64,000 nucleotides of DNA. Origin: Melioribacteraceae bacterium (GTDB lineage Bacteria; Bacteroidota; Ignavibacteria; Ignavibacteriales; Melioribacteraceae). Below the pieces are notes generated by a model. That model was not told the DNA's origin and searched no databases. It saw only the letters and a program-made list of their open reading frames with translations. The stretch covers positions 124,001 to 188,000 of the forward strand of contig JAIPBD010000002.1 of the NCBI GenBank assembly GCA_021739765.1, given 5' to 3'. Below are positions 1-9,506 of this stretch, one piece after another. Made by a program: the position numbers and the translations under genes. How positions within the stretch are numbered: the first letter of the stretch is position 1; every line of letters begins with the position of its first letter.

Positions 1-778
1 ATGAAGAGGGCGGTTCCATTGCGATTAAACCGGCAACTTGAAGTAAATGGTTTTGAACCATATCCCGCATAGCTCCGGATTGATCATAATAACCGCCTCT
101 ATTTTCCACTCCAATATATTCGGCAGAAGTAATTTCAACTCTTTCAACATAATTTCTATTCCAGAGAGGTTCAAATATTCCGTTGGAAAATCTGGTTACC
201 AACACATTTTGAACAGTCTCTTTGCCGAGATAGTGATCAATCCTATAGAGTTGGTCTTCATCATAATCTTCTAAAAGCCGTTTATTTAATTCTTTCGCTG
301 AATTTAAATCATAACCAAACGGTTTTTCAATTATTATTCGTCTCCATCCCTTTTCTGATTTATTCAATCCATGCGACGCAAGATATTCGGGGATTATACC
401 ATAAAGGCTCGGCGGCGTTGAAAGGTAGAAAATATAATTTCCGCCAATATCTAAATCAGAATCTATCTTTTGAAGTTCGTCTTTAACTTTTATATAATCC
501 GCTCGATCTTTTGTGTCGATAGATTTGTAATAAAGCTTCCGGGCAAAATCATCCAAAAGTTGGAGATATTTATCATCACATTTCCCATGTATTTTAACAC
601 CTTCCACCATCTTTTGGCGGAATTCCTCATTCGGAATTTCAGTTCGCCCGATTCCCAAAACAGCAAATTTTTCGGGCAAAAGTTTTTGTTTTTCCAGTTC
701 AAAAATGGCAGGGATAAGTTTTCTTTTCGTCAGATCTCCGGATGCCCCGAAGATTACAAGTATTTGATTGTCCGGCAT
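1..778 (-). CDS. zwf: Glucose-6-phosphate 1-dehydrogenase, N-terminal half (runs off the window)
   Basis: Oxidises glucose 6-phosphate to 6-phosphogluconolactone with NADP(+) at the entry of the oxidative pentose phosphate pathway. Reading the minus strand from the ATG at 778 gives about 259 residues without a stop to the window edge, roughly half of the usual length near 500. Visible family motifs are GASGDLTKRKL near residues 11-21 (nucleotide binding), the substrate/catalytic stretch RIDHYLGKE near 179-187, and the GYYDQSGAMRDMVQNH region near the edge. A purine-rich ribosome binding site (GAGAGAGG) lies just before the ATG. The 3' half and any downstream pgl gene lie outside the window. 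Identification is secure; only the C-terminus is unseen. Confidence 0.95.
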   Translation of the reverse strand, partial: MPDNQILVIFGASGDLTKRKLIPAIFELEKQKLLPEKFAVLGIGRTEIPNEEFRQKMVEGVKIHGKCDDKYLQLLDDFARKLYYKSIDTKDRADYIKVKDELQKIDSDLDIGGNYIFYLSTPPSLYGIIPEYLASHGLNKSEKGWRRIIIEKPFGYDLNSAKELNKRLLEDYDEDQLYRIDHYLGKETVQNVLVTRFSNGIFEPLWNRNYVERVEITSAEYIGVENRGGYYDQSGAMRDMVQNHLLQVAGLIAMEPPSS

Positions 779-853
779 TAATTCCTCTCTCAAATAGAAT
801 TTGATAAATTAAGAAAATCGGACTAAAGATAAGAATATTTCAACAAATAGAAA

Positions 854-3340
854 TTATAGTCCACTCCTCCAATCAGATTTATCTAATAACGGAAGATTGT
901 CTAAATTTTTGTAAGAAATATTTTTTGTATCCGATTTTTGAAGCGAGCCAAAAGTTAAAACTTCAGTAGGGCAATTTACAACGCAGGCTGAGCAACGAAC
1001 ACATTCAACATCATTCATCGGTATCCCTTTATTGGCATAGTTCATCACATCAATTCCCATGTGACAAACTTTTGTGCAAATATTACATGATATACACTTT
1101 TTCTTTTCGGCAAAAATTCTGTATTTGCTAAATCTCGAATATATATGCATCAGTGCCGCAAGCGGGCAGCCGAATCTGCACCAAACTCTTCCGCTCAAGA
1201 AAAAATAGACCCCAACTCCCAGCACACCGGCGAATATTACGTCAATTCCGATATAGTAAAATTTATGCAAAAAAGATGCTGTGTAAGATATTTTTTCATT
1301 TATGATTGGGAGATCAATATTATAAAGTGTACTTATTAATTTCATTCCCGTGATGATAAATGCGGCAAGCAAGATCCATTGACCGATATTTTCCCACTTC
1401 TTTGCTTTAGGTCCGTGCAGTGCCAAAGTTCTATAATCGTCACCTAAAGTTTCCGCGAGTGCTCCACAGGAGCAAATCCAACCACAATAAGCTCCTTTGC
1501 CCCATTTATAAATGATAACCGGAATAAACACAAATGTTTGGAATAGACTAAATACCAGCCAGAATGTTGTTATATCACTGCTGTAAAGATTTGAGAAATT
1601 GAGTGGCCAGGCAAGTATAAATCCATAAGCCCTCCAATATGATTCCTTGGGGAAAACTTGTGTAAATATAAAACCGTTTTCGGTTCCGAGTGCGCCAAGG
1701 CTTCCAAGAAATGGGAGAACAATTTCCGGTAATATAAAAAGTGGAAATGCTTGAATTAATATCAACGACCAGGTCTGCAGTTTGATGTACTTCGTGGGTT
1801 TTACTTTAATGCGGTGCAGACCAAAAATCAGAATTGTAAGTGAATATAAACCCGTGTAGTAAAATGATTGGGATTTCCCGAACAGTTCATATCCGAAATA
1901 TCTTCCGCCGAAAAAGACCACAGCGAAGAAAATCGCAACACCGATAAAGTATAAATACTTAAATGTCAGCCAATTCCATTTTAATGAAGGAACGTATTCA
2001 CGGATAAATTTATAAAGTAGATAAACTCCTAAAATAACAGAAAACAATAGGCAAAAATAAGCGATAAGGGCGTTCACATATTTGGTAACTGTCCAAATTC
2101 TTACTTTATCTGAAAAGAGAATTGAGATAATTTCGAAGGGAAGCGTGAAAAATTTTGTTATAAATTCAACGGAAACTTTATGTGCAACAATCTCGGAGAG
2201 TGAATCAACCTTTCCGAAAAAGTATTCGTAGAAATCGCTACTACTTTTGCCGAAGTAAATTATTCCCGATACTAACAATAAAAGGAGAAATTGCAGCTTG
2301 GCCGTAATTGATAACTCGCCTTCCATTTTTATGTTCGATCTTTTGAAAAAATCCACAGGAAGTTCGCGTCCGATCATGGTAAAAACCATCGAGTTTTTAA
2401 TCTCGAATTCTTTACCATTTTTGTCAATTAATTGAACTGTGGAATCTTGAATTTCCGTTACATTCGATTGCATCAGTAATTTAATTTTACCCGAATTTCC
2501 CAGACTTTTTAATACTTCGGCATTGCCTTCTTTTGGTCGTGAAAATTCCGATTTTCGATATGAAATTGTTACAGAATTTGAGTATTCAGCTGTTGCAATC
2601 GCGGTTTCAAGAGCTGAATCGCCACCGCCGACTACAAGAACATCTTGGTTTTTTGCTTCGGCGGGATCAAATAAACGATTAAAAACTTTTGGGTTATTTT
2701 CACCCGTCACATTTAGCATCCGGGCATTTCCGGATTTACCGATAGCAATTATAACTCGAAGTGATTTATAGGTTTTTGATTGTGTTTCTATCTCGAAGTA
2801 ACCGGATTTTTTATTGATACTCCCGACCACGACACCTTCCTCAATCGGCAAATCAATACTTTTAATCTGATGCTCCAACTCATCGAGTAGAGATTCTTTT
2901 GTACCATCATTAATCATCAAATCCGCTTTTTGTTCATAATCTGCAGGTTCCGCGAAAATCGGTTTGCCCTTTGGGAAATTGACTATCGTATTAAATTTTT
3001 GGGCAGATTCCAGAATTTTGAAATTTAGGTTCTTTTTTACAGACTCTATTCCTGCGGCAATTCCGGAAGGACCCGCACCTATAATTATCAAGTCATAAAT
3101 TTCACTATCCGAATTTGAACTGATGGCTGAGTTAAAATCGGGTAACGAAATTAGATGTTCGATTACTTTTTTTCCATTTTCAGCGGCAAGTTTTAATAAT
3201 GGAATACCGGTCAGGTCCCCGACTATATAAACTCCTCTGACGGAAGTCTCACCATTTGAATCAATTTGTGGATACTTTTCTACTTCCCAGGTTGGATTAT
3301 CTTTTTGCAGCCAATTAAAATAGGTGGAAATTATGCCCAT
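854..3340 (-). CDS. Membrane flavoprotein fused to NapH/NosR-like polyferredoxin domain
   Basis: An 828-residue redox fusion. Residues 37-64 carry a GVYIVGD segment that resembles the C-terminal FAD motif of thioredoxin reductases. Residues 83-98 hold the FAD Rossmann motif (IIIGAGPSGIAAG) and 233-246 the NAD(P) Rossmann motif (VLVVGGGDSALETA). From about 350 the chain has several hydrophobic segments, then the paired cysteine motifs of NapH/NosR-type proteins (C619, C623, C625; C721, C725). It ends in two classical 4Fe-4S sets (C749/752/755/759 and C780/783/786/790). The likely role is moving electrons between NAD(P)H and a membrane or periplasmic acceptor; the partner is unknown. It stands alone between zwf and a DUF1460 gene, with 159 bases upstream. 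Domain calls are firm; the function is inferred. Confidence 0.85.
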   Translation of the reverse strand: MGIISTYFNWLQKDNPTWEVEKYPQIDSNGETSVRGVYIVGDLTGIPLLKLAAENGKKVIEHLISLPDFNSAISSNSDSEIYDLIIIGAGPSGIAAGIESVKKNLNFKILESAQKFNTIVNFPKGKPIFAEPADYEQKADLMINDGTKESLLDELEHQIKSIDLPIEEGVVVGSINKKSGYFEIETQSKTYKSLRVIIAIGKSGNARMLNVTGENNPKVFNRLFDPAEAKNQDVLVVGGGDSALETAIATAEYSNSVTISYRKSEFSRPKEGNAEVLKSLGNSGKIKLLMQSNVTEIQDSTVQLIDKNGKEFEIKNSMVFTMIGRELPVDFFKRSNIKMEGELSITAKLQFLLLLLVSGIIYFGKSSSDFYEYFFGKVDSLSEIVAHKVSVEFITKFFTLPFEIISILFSDKVRIWTVTKYVNALIAYFCLLFSVILGVYLLYKFIREYVPSLKWNWLTFKYLYFIGVAIFFAVVFFGGRYFGYELFGKSQSFYYTGLYSLTILIFGLHRIKVKPTKYIKLQTWSLILIQAFPLFILPEIVLPFLGSLGALGTENGFIFTQVFPKESYWRAYGFILAWPLNFSNLYSSDITTFWLVFSLFQTFVFIPVIIYKWGKGAYCGWICSCGALAETLGDDYRTLALHGPKAKKWENIGQWILLAAFIITGMKLISTLYNIDLPIINEKISYTASFLHKFYYIGIDVIFAGVLGVGVYFFLSGRVWCRFGCPLAALMHIYSRFSKYRIFAEKKKCISCNICTKVCHMGIDVMNYANKGIPMNDVECVRCSACVVNCPTEVLTFGSLQKSDTKNISYKNLDNLPLLDKSDWRSGL

Positions 3341-3499
3341 TTAATGCACTCCCATTTGCGAATTGTGTACCAATTGAGAATTAAAACAACAATTTCAATA
3401 TTAAGATAAATCTGCAAGTAATCTGTAAAAAGTACGACGATTATTTAGAAAAATCTAATTAATTGTTAATTGAGAATAACCTGCTCTGATTATGAATTG

Positions 3500-4351
3500 T
3501 CATTCGGAGGGACTAACCGCGCGGGATAAAATTATTCCCGTCTGTTTAGAATTTGATTTTATATAATCCGCCAAGCTCAACTTTGAAATCTGGACTTTCT
3601 GGCCTTTGTTTGGAGCGTGAAGAAGCCGAAGAATATTCTGATTATCTCTAATTGCAATTCCGGTATGCGCAATGTCTAATCCTGGAATTGATGAAGTAAT
3701 TCCGATTAAATCTCCGGATTGAATACACTCTGAGAGTTGATCTATATTTTCCTGAGCTATATAGTAATAATTTCTTGTGCTTATTGATTTTTCAATTAAC
3801 GAAATCTCCGCTACAATCTCTGGTCGATCTTTTAATTGCTGATAGAATTCGGGGTGTGTGCTCATAAAATTCACTTGATTTGAATAAAGTTCGCCACCGC
3901 ATTCCTTTGTTTTATCGATTAAAATATTGCGTAATTCATTATCGTAAATCCAATCGCTAAAATAATGCAGCCTTGAAACGTAGCCTTCCAGCTTTCCACC
4001 GCGATATCTGAGAATTTCAATTTGTCGGAGAAACGAATCGAAATCAGTTTGATTTAGTTTTACACATCTTGAAAGGGCAAGCGTAGCTTCTAAAAAAGTG
4101 TAACAATCCAGTCCGTCTAACTTTACAATTAATTTTTCATTTTCTTTGTTTTCGAGCGTAAAAGCTTCGTAATCTGTACCAAGAAATGATTTACCAATTT
4201 CGACAATTACTTCATTTATTGGCTTTTCGGATAGATTTTCATTAATCGCAAAATCAAACTTTGATTCACAAATTTCCTGGTTTTTGACTTCGTTGTTTTG
4301 CGCGAATTGAATTGAAGTAAATAAAAGAAAGCTAATTAGTAAATTTTTCAT
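3500..4351 (-). CDS. DUF1460 family N-acetylmuramoyl-L-alanine amidase-like protein, secreted
   Basis: A 283-residue protein with an N-terminal signal peptide (about residues 1-17, ending FAQ), so it probably acts in the periplasm. The rest matches the DUF1460 family, an NlpC/P60-like cysteine peptidase fold whose characterised member is an N-acetylmuramoyl-L-alanine amidase acting on peptidoglycan fragments. The probable nucleophile is C83 in the LDCYTF motif, and the probable catalytic histidine is H229 in DIAHTGIA. Its start codon overlaps the dnaB stop by four bases (ATGA), so it is translationally coupled to dnaB although the functions differ. Family assignment is from memory of the motifs; substrate is not shown by the sequence. 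Confidence 0.8.
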   Translation of the reverse strand: MKNLLISFLLFTSIQFAQNNEVKNQEICESKFDFAINENLSEKPINEVIVEIGKSFLGTDYEAFTLENKENEKLIVKLDGLDCYTFLEATLALSRCVKLNQTDFDSFLRQIEILRYRGGKLEGYVSRLHYFSDWIYDNELRNILIDKTKECGGELYSNQVNFMSTHPEFYQQLKDRPEIVAEISLIEKSISTRNYYYIAQENIDQLSECIQSGDLIGITSSIPGLDIAHTGIAIRDNQNILRLLHAPNKGQKVQISKLSLADYIKSNSKQTGIILSRAVSPSE

Positions 4352-5787
4352 ATCGGCAAATCGTCATCAACATCCGGATGTGATTCAGATTGCTGAGGCA
4401 GTCTATTATGGATAAGATCTTGATTTTCAAATCGTGCATATTCTTTTATAAAACGTAGTCTTGCTTCTCCGGTTGGACCGTTACGCTGTTTTCCTATAAT
4501 AACTTCCGCCAGACCCTCAGTAGATTCACCGTCTTTCATTTGTGTAATTCCATAAACCTCAGGACGGTAAAGGAATAAAACAACGTCGGCATCCTGTTCG
4601 ATTGATCCCGATTCGCGCAAATCTGAGAGCATAGGGCGTTTATCTGTTCTGGATTCAACGGCTCTGTTTAACTGTGAGAGTGCTATCACCGGCACATTTA
4701 TTTCTTTTGCCAATGCTTTGAGTGAACTCGATATTGTAGAAATTTCGCGTTCACGACTTTCCATTCTGGAAGATGAAGTCATAAGCTGAAGGTAATCAAC
4801 AATTATCAAACCAACATTTTTTTCATTTTTTAATCTTCGTGCTTTGGCCCTCATTTCAAGTACATTTAAGCCGGGAGTATCATCAATAAAAATTTGAGCT
4901 TCAGCCAGTTTATAAACTGTTCGACTTATTTTTGCGCCTTCTTCAGCATGGAACTTTCCGGTTCTGATTTTGTGCGCGTCAATTCTTGAGAGCCCCGAAA
5001 TAAGCCTTGTTGCCAATTGTATCGCCGACATTTCCAAACTGAAAACGCCGATCGGTATTTTGTTATCAATCGCGGCGTTCTGTGCTATCGAAAGAGCGAA
5101 AGCGGTTTTCCCCATCGAAGGTCTTGCCGCAAGTATTATTAAATCTGTTTTTTGAAATCCGCCGAGTAAGTCATCCAACGCATAATAACCTGAAGGAACT
5201 GAAAAAGTCGAAATCTTTTTGGAGTGAATAGCTTCAATCAATTCCATTGCTTCTTTAACAATCTTTTTCATTGGTTGAAACGATTCACGAATACTTGTTT
5301 GTGAAAGTGAGAAGAGTTTTTGTTCGGCTTGTTCCAACAAATCAAAAATGTCGGTTTCGCCCGCAAAAGCGCCACCAGCAATCTGCATAGAGATCGAAAC
5401 CAATTCCCTCGCGATCCATTTTTCCAAAATAATCTTTGCGTGGTTATTTATGTTTGCGGCACTTGCAACTTCTTGTGATAATCGCGCAATAAAAGTTGCG
5501 CCGCCAATTGATTCAAGTTTTTCGGTTTTTCTCAGCTCTTCGTAGAGTGTAATTGAGTCAATCGGTTCATTTGCTTCATACAAAGAAATCATTGCTTCAA
5601 AGATTAACCGATGTTTGGGAAGGTAAAAACACTCAGGAATCAAAAACTGAAGAGCTTTTATAAGCGAATTATTATCGATTAAAATCGCGCCAAGGATCGC
5701 GGCTTCAGTTTCGGCGGAATGCGGAGGAATATTAGCCGAGTTACGAAGCGTTTCAATATCATATATTTTGGGAACTGTCTTTGCCAT
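4348..5787 (-). CDS. dnaB: Replicative DNA helicase DnaB
   Basis: The hexameric helicase that unwinds DNA ahead of the replication fork. The 479-residue product is normal length. The N-terminal primase-interacting helical domain covers about 15-120, a linker follows, and the RecA-like motor begins near 195. The Walker A motif ARPSMGKT is at 221-228, and the DnaB-specific LSQLNR and DLRESGSIEQDADVV stretches follow. No intein is present. The gene sits directly after the uracil-DNA glycosylase gene (they share one base) and before the DUF1460 amidase gene (4-base overlap), so all three are probably one transcript. Identification is secure. Confidence 0.97.
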   Translation of the reverse strand: MAKTVPKIYDIETLRNSANIPPHSAETEAAILGAILIDNNSLIKALQFLIPECFYLPKHRLIFEAMISLYEANEPIDSITLYEELRKTEKLESIGGATFIARLSQEVASAANINNHAKIILEKWIARELVSISMQIAGGAFAGETDIFDLLEQAEQKLFSLSQTSIRESFQPMKKIVKEAMELIEAIHSKKISTFSVPSGYYALDDLLGGFQKTDLIILAARPSMGKTAFALSIAQNAAIDNKIPIGVFSLEMSAIQLATRLISGLSRIDAHKIRTGKFHAEEGAKISRTVYKLAEAQIFIDDTPGLNVLEMRAKARRLKNEKNVGLIIVDYLQLMTSSSRMESREREISTISSSLKALAKEINVPVIALSQLNRAVESRTDKRPMLSDLRESGSIEQDADVVLFLYRPEVYGITQMKDGESTEGLAEVIIGKQRNGPTGEARLRFIKEYARFENQDLIHNRLPQQSESHPDVDDDLPI

Positions 5788-6467
5788 TATTTACCGGTTA
5801 ATTCATCATATAGTTTTCGAAATTTTTGCACATCTTCCCAGCATCCCTTTTTCCAGCCCGGATTTCTTAATAATGCAGCAGGATGATAAGTTGCCATAAC
5901 TTTTATTCCATTAAGATCAAAAACTTCGCCGCGCATTTTTGCCAGCGCTAACTTTCCGCCAATTATCTGAGATGCGGCAATTCTGCCTAAACACAATATA
6001 ACTTTTGGTTTAATTAATTCAATCTGTTTATCAAGATAAGGGCGGCAAGTCTCCATTTCCAAAGGGTGAGGATCACGATTATTTGGCGGTCTGCATTTTA
6101 GCGTATTGGCGATAAATACATCTTCCCTTTTAAATTTTATCGCGATCAATATATCGTTGAGTAATTTACCCGCACGACCGACAAATGGTTCACCTTGTTT
6201 ATCTTCATCCGCGCCAGGCGCTTCGCCAATCAACATCGCATCCGCGTTAGGATTACCAACACCAAATACAAATTTTGTTCGTGTTTTGCCAAGTTCGCAT
6301 TTCTGACAGTTACAGATCAAATTATTCAGTTCTTCGAGACTAGTCGCGTTATCAAAAGATTCTAATTGTTCTATTTTTACCTCCACACTATCATACAGAT
6401 CATCGCCAAATATCGCTTTTTGATCTTTCATAGCTTCGGCAAATAATTTTTTGATATTAGTTTTCAT
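5787..6467 (-). CDS. Uracil-DNA glycosylase, family 4 (4Fe-4S type)
   Basis: Removes uracil from DNA as the first step of base-excision repair. The 226-residue protein carries the family 4 signature GEAPG (residues 81-85), the [13 protein letters not shown] segment and the HPAALLRN motif near 195-202. Four cysteines (C54, C57, C125, C141) are spaced as the cluster ligands of this family. About 45 extra N-terminal residues precede the first cysteine. The gene overlaps the end of coaBC by 11 bases and touches dnaB, placing it inside a genome-maintenance operon. The assignment to family 4 rather than 5 rests on the GEAPG motif. Confidence 0.92.
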   Translation of the reverse strand: MKTNIKKLFAEAMKDQKAIFGDDLYDSVEVKIEQLESFDNATSLEELNNLICNCQKCELGKTRTKFVFGVGNPNADAMLIGEAPGADEDKQGEPFVGRAGKLLNDILIAIKFKREDVFIANTLKCRPPNNRDPHPLEMETCRPYLDKQIELIKPKVILCLGRIAASQIIGGKLALAKMRGEVFDLNGIKVMATYHPAALLRNPGWKKGCWEDVQKFRKLYDELTGK

Positions 6468-7677
6468 TTAAAGTTTTTTTCAGTTCTGTTAAAATCTTAT
6501 TTGCAACTTGAAATTTGGACTCCAGCGGAAATTCTTTTGGCTGTCCATTCCTGCCAATAATTGTGATCTTATTTGTTGCGAATTCAAATCCGGCGTCTTT
6601 ATCAAGAAGCGAATTAAGTACAACAAAATCTAAATTTTTGGCTGTCAATTTCTTTTTCGCATTTTCTATTCCATTTTCAGTTTCAAGCGCAAATCCAACT
6701 TTTTTGATTTTTGAATTTTTGATTGAATAAAGAATGTCTTCAGTTTCTTTTAAATCAATGGCGGAAACTTCGGTCTCTTTTTTAATTTTGTGTAGCGAGT
6801 AATTCTGCGGAGTAAAATCGGCAACAGCTGCGGACATAATCAGCGCATCATTTTCAGAAATATTTGCGTCAATCTGCGTTTTCATTTCAGACGCGTTTCT
6901 AATTGAAATCAATTTAATTTCAGGGTAAATGGATTCTGAAGTTGGTCCGGAGATAAGAGTAACATTCGCTCCTCTTAAATATGCCGCTTTTGCAATACTG
7001 TATCCCATTTTCCCGGATGAACGATTTCCTAAATATCTTACGGGATCAATATCCTCGAATGTTGGTCCGGCTGTTACGAGAATATTTTTATTCTTTAAAT
7101 CAACATTTATATCAGAAAGAACTAACTCCGCCTGATCAATAATTTTGGAATTGTTTGCCAACCGCCCCTTTCCTTCGAGTCCGCTTGCTAAAAATCCACT
7201 CTCACCTTCAACTATAAAAATATTCCGCTTCCGAAGTTTTTCCAGATTATCAAGATTTATCGAGTTTTCATACATATCAACATCTGCAGCCGGAGCAATA
7301 ATCAATTTTGAACGTAGCGCTGAAACAACAGTTGTTACGGAATTATCGGCGAATCCGTGAGCGATTTTTGCGATTGTATTAACGGTGCAAGGTGCGATAA
7401 TCATCAAATCCGCCCAAATTCCATAGTCAATATGCCAAGTTTGAAGCGATACACCTTCATTCTGATTTGAGGGCAGATGATTTACAATAACATTGTTTTG
7501 AGAAAGTGTGGATAAGGTTAACGGAGTTATAAATTCACACGCGGAGGGAGTCATTATTACTCTAACTACAGCTCCACGTGTTTTAAGATCACGAATTAAT
7601 TGGCAAGATTTGTATGCAGCAATTCCCCCGGTAACACCTAATACAATTTTTTTCCCGAGGAAAACATCATCATTCAT
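6457..7677 (-). CDS. coaBC: Bifunctional phosphopantothenoylcysteine decarboxylase / phosphopantothenate-cysteine ligase
   Basis: Two consecutive steps of coenzyme A synthesis: CTP-dependent joining of cysteine to phosphopantothenate (CoaB, C-terminal half) and flavin-dependent decarboxylation (CoaC, N-terminal half). The 406-residue length is normal. The CoaC FMN-binding start GKKIVLGVTGGIAAYKS and the APCTVNTIAKIAHG segment are clear. The CoaB half begins near residue 195 with ILVTAGPTFEDIDPVRYLGNRSSGKMG. One difference from E. coli is that the cysteine loop of CoaC reads LASGLEGKGRL, with serine where E. coli has cysteine, and the PAMN motif is PAAD. I recall this as common in Bacteroidota-type enzymes. 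It lies between rpoZ and the glycosylase gene. Confidence 0.93.
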   Translation of the reverse strand: MNDDVFLGKKIVLGVTGGIAAYKSCQLIRDLKTRGAVVRVIMTPSACEFITPLTLSTLSQNNVIVNHLPSNQNEGVSLQTWHIDYGIWADLMIIAPCTVNTIAKIAHGFADNSVTTVVSALRSKLIIAPAADVDMYENSINLDNLEKLRKRNIFIVEGESGFLASGLEGKGRLANNSKIIDQAELVLSDINVDLKNKNILVTAGPTFEDIDPVRYLGNRSSGKMGYSIAKAAYLRGANVTLISGPTSESIYPEIKLISIRNASEMKTQIDANISENDALIMSAAVADFTPQNYSLHKIKKETEVSAIDLKETEDILYSIKNSKIKKVGFALETENGIENAKKKLTAKNLDFVVLNSLLDKDAGFEFATNKITIIGRNGQPKEFPLESKFQVANKILTELKKTLNEN

Positions 7678-7679
7678 TT

Positions 7680-7988
7680 TTATTCTTCTTCGATTTGCTG
7701 CTCTCTAAACCTATATTTTATTCCCGTTTCAATTAATTCCGACAGAGCCTGAATATGTGCTTTAGGTTTAAGTTCAAACTCAACCGAGAGCCTTTCTTGA
7801 TCGGGATTTAATCTATCATCAAATTCATCTTCAGTATCTGGAATCAGCATATTTAACTGGGCATTATATTCCATTCGGTTCTGATCATTAATATTACGAG
7901 CTCTTTTTGAAGCGACGATAACCGCCTCATAAATATTATTCGTATTCTTTTCCACCGTTTCTAAATTTACCGGTCTGAATCCATCCAT
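7680..7988 (-). CDS. rpoZ: DNA-directed RNA polymerase omega subunit
   Basis: A small RNA polymerase subunit that helps assemble beta prime. The 102-residue product carries the omega core (IYEAVIVASKRARNIN, about residues 19-34) followed by a divergent acidic linker and a PKAHIQALSELIETGIKYRF tail, like omega proteins of Bacteroidota. Its start abuts the gmk stop directly and its stop is two bases from the coaBC start. The gmk-rpoZ-coaBC order is the classical bacterial arrangement, which supports the call despite the low overall conservation of omega. Confidence 0.85.
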   Translation of the reverse strand: MDGFRPVNLETVEKNTNNIYEAVIVASKRARNINDQNRMEYNAQLNMLIPDTEDEFDDRLNPDQERLSVEFELKPKAHIQALSELIETGIKYRFREQQIEEE

Positions 7989-8564
7989 CTAGTTACTCCT
8001 GTTTATTTCTTTTTTTATAATTTCTAAAGTTTCGCTTCGGGCTTTGGTAAGATTATCATTAACAACAACAAAATCAAAATGTTTCTCAAATGCTAATTCC
8101 ATCTCAACGCGTTCAATTCTTTTCCTTAAATCTTCATCCGATTCAGTTTTTCGGTTAATTAGCCTTTTTTTCAATATCTCAAAACTTGGTGGAGCAATAA
8201 AAATTAGGATCGCTTGAGGATAGTCTTTCTTTATCGAAATGGCGCCTTTAACATCTACTTCCAATAAAACCGATTTACCTGAGTTTACAGCCGAATCAAC
8301 ACTTGATTTTAAAGTGCCGTAATAATAATCATAAAAACACTCCCATTCAATGAACTCATTTGCCTCAATTTTTCTTTTAAAATCTTCTTCGGTGATAAAA
8401 TAGTAGTCTTTGCCATGTGTTTCGCTTTCCCTTTTAGCCCGTGTGGTCGCGGATATAGAGAACTCAAGGTTTTCTACTCGCTTCAAAACATACTGAACAA
8501 TCGATGTTTTGCCCGCTCCGCTTGGCGCCGAAACGACAATTATTTTTCCTTTATTAGAAATCAA
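7989..8564 (-). CDS. gmk: Guanylate kinase
   Basis: Phosphorylates GMP to GDP with ATP in purine nucleotide metabolism. The 191-residue enzyme has the P-loop SAPSGAGKTS at residues 12-21, the ATTRAKRESETHGKDYYF GMP-binding stretch and the later IFIAPPSFEILKKRL segment. It follows yicC with a three-base gap and abuts rpoZ. The yicC-gmk-rpoZ-coaBC order is a widely conserved operon. Confidence 0.96.
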   Translation of the reverse strand: MISNKGKIIVVSAPSGAGKTSIVQYVLKRVENLEFSISATTRAKRESETHGKDYYFITEEDFKRKIEANEFIEWECFYDYYYGTLKSSVDSAVNSGKSVLLEVDVKGAISIKKDYPQAILIFIAPPSFEILKKRLINRKTESDEDLRKRIERVEMELAFEKHFDFVVVNDNLTKARSETLEIIKKEINRSN

Positions 8565-8567
8565 ATG

Positions 8568-9443
8568 CTACTCAATATTTTGAATTTGTTCTCTGATTTT
8601 TTCCAATTCCTCTTTGATATAAATACCATGATGAGCAATTTCAGTTGAGATGGTTTTGCTGTTAATAGTATTAGCTTCCCTGTTAATTTCCTGAGAAATA
8701 AAATTTAATTTTCTACCGGCCTCCTCAGAATGAGAGAGTGATTCCCGAAATAATTTGAGATGACTTTTTAATCTTACACACTCTTCTGTCAAATCGTATT
8801 TTTCTGCTAGTAATGCTAATTCCAAGTTTAGTCGATCGGGATTACTTTCTAAAGATTCATATAATTCTTTGGCCCGTTCTCTAATTTTTTCAAAATACTC
8901 AACAACCGATCCACGATTGAGTTTTTGAACTTCTTCCACTGAATTTAATATTCCTTCGCAACGCTTTTCAAGATCAATTCGAAGTTGCTCACCTTCTTCA
9001 AGTCTCATCTTATTGAAATTAGTAATTGCCTGGTCAACCGTATCAGCTAAAATTTTAGAATATTTTTCTACATCAATCTCCTGATCAGCAGAAAAATCTT
9101 GAACAAATTCCATAACCTGAGCTAATGATACTTCGCCTGAGAGATTACCGATCTGTTTTACATTTCTTAAAAACTCGACTATTTTATTTAGTTTCGCGGT
9201 ATCTATATTCGAGAACTTATCTCCATTCTCTTCTTTATTCAAATAAACGTTGAGCGAAACCTTTCCCCGGTGAATTCTTTTTTTTATTTGTTCTCGTATT
9301 GGAATTTCAAAGTCGGAGAAATCCCTTGGCAACCGAATCGAAATATCCAAGAAGCGACTATTTAAACTTCTTATTTCTGCTTCAATCACAAATTTATCAT
9401 CAGATGCGACGCTTTTACCGAAGCCGGTCATGCTTGAAATCAT
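8568..9443 (-). CDS. YicC family endoribonuclease-like protein
   Basis: A 291-residue protein of the YicC/YloC family. E. coli YicC has been described as an endoribonuclease taking part in small RNA turnover; that role is carried over by family only. The N-terminus MISSMTGFGKS and the segment EIRSLNSRFLDISIRLPR are diagnostic. The C-terminal DUF1732 part includes RLKSHLKLFRESL and GRKLNFISQEINREANTINSK. Much of the middle (about 120-230) looks helical and coiled. It is first of the tight yicC-gmk-rpoZ-coaBC run and has a 63-base gap to the Omp85 gene upstream. Confidence 0.9.
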   Translation of the reverse strand: MISSMTGFGKSVASDDKFVIEAEIRSLNSRFLDISIRLPRDFSDFEIPIREQIKKRIHRGKVSLNVYLNKEENGDKFSNIDTAKLNKIVEFLRNVKQIGNLSGEVSLAQVMEFVQDFSADQEIDVEKYSKILADTVDQAITNFNKMRLEEGEQLRIDLEKRCEGILNSVEEVQKLNRGSVVEYFEKIRERAKELYESLESNPDRLNLELALLAEKYDLTEECVRLKSHLKLFRESLSHSEEAGRKLNFISQEINREANTINSKTISTEIAHHGIYIKEELEKIREQIQNIE

Positions 9444-9506
9444 TCAGAACTCCAAAAAAGTAAAAGTTTAAAAATACCTATAAAGAGGCGGTAAATCAAA
9501 GTAATT

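Noticed and set aside
6457-7677. Loss of the catalytic Cys in the CoaC half of CoaBC
   Set aside because: Ser in the LASGLEGKGRL loop and PAAD instead of PAMN looked like inactivation, but I recall similar sequences in Bacteroidota-type enzymes, and CoaBC is essential. I treat it as a lineage variant.
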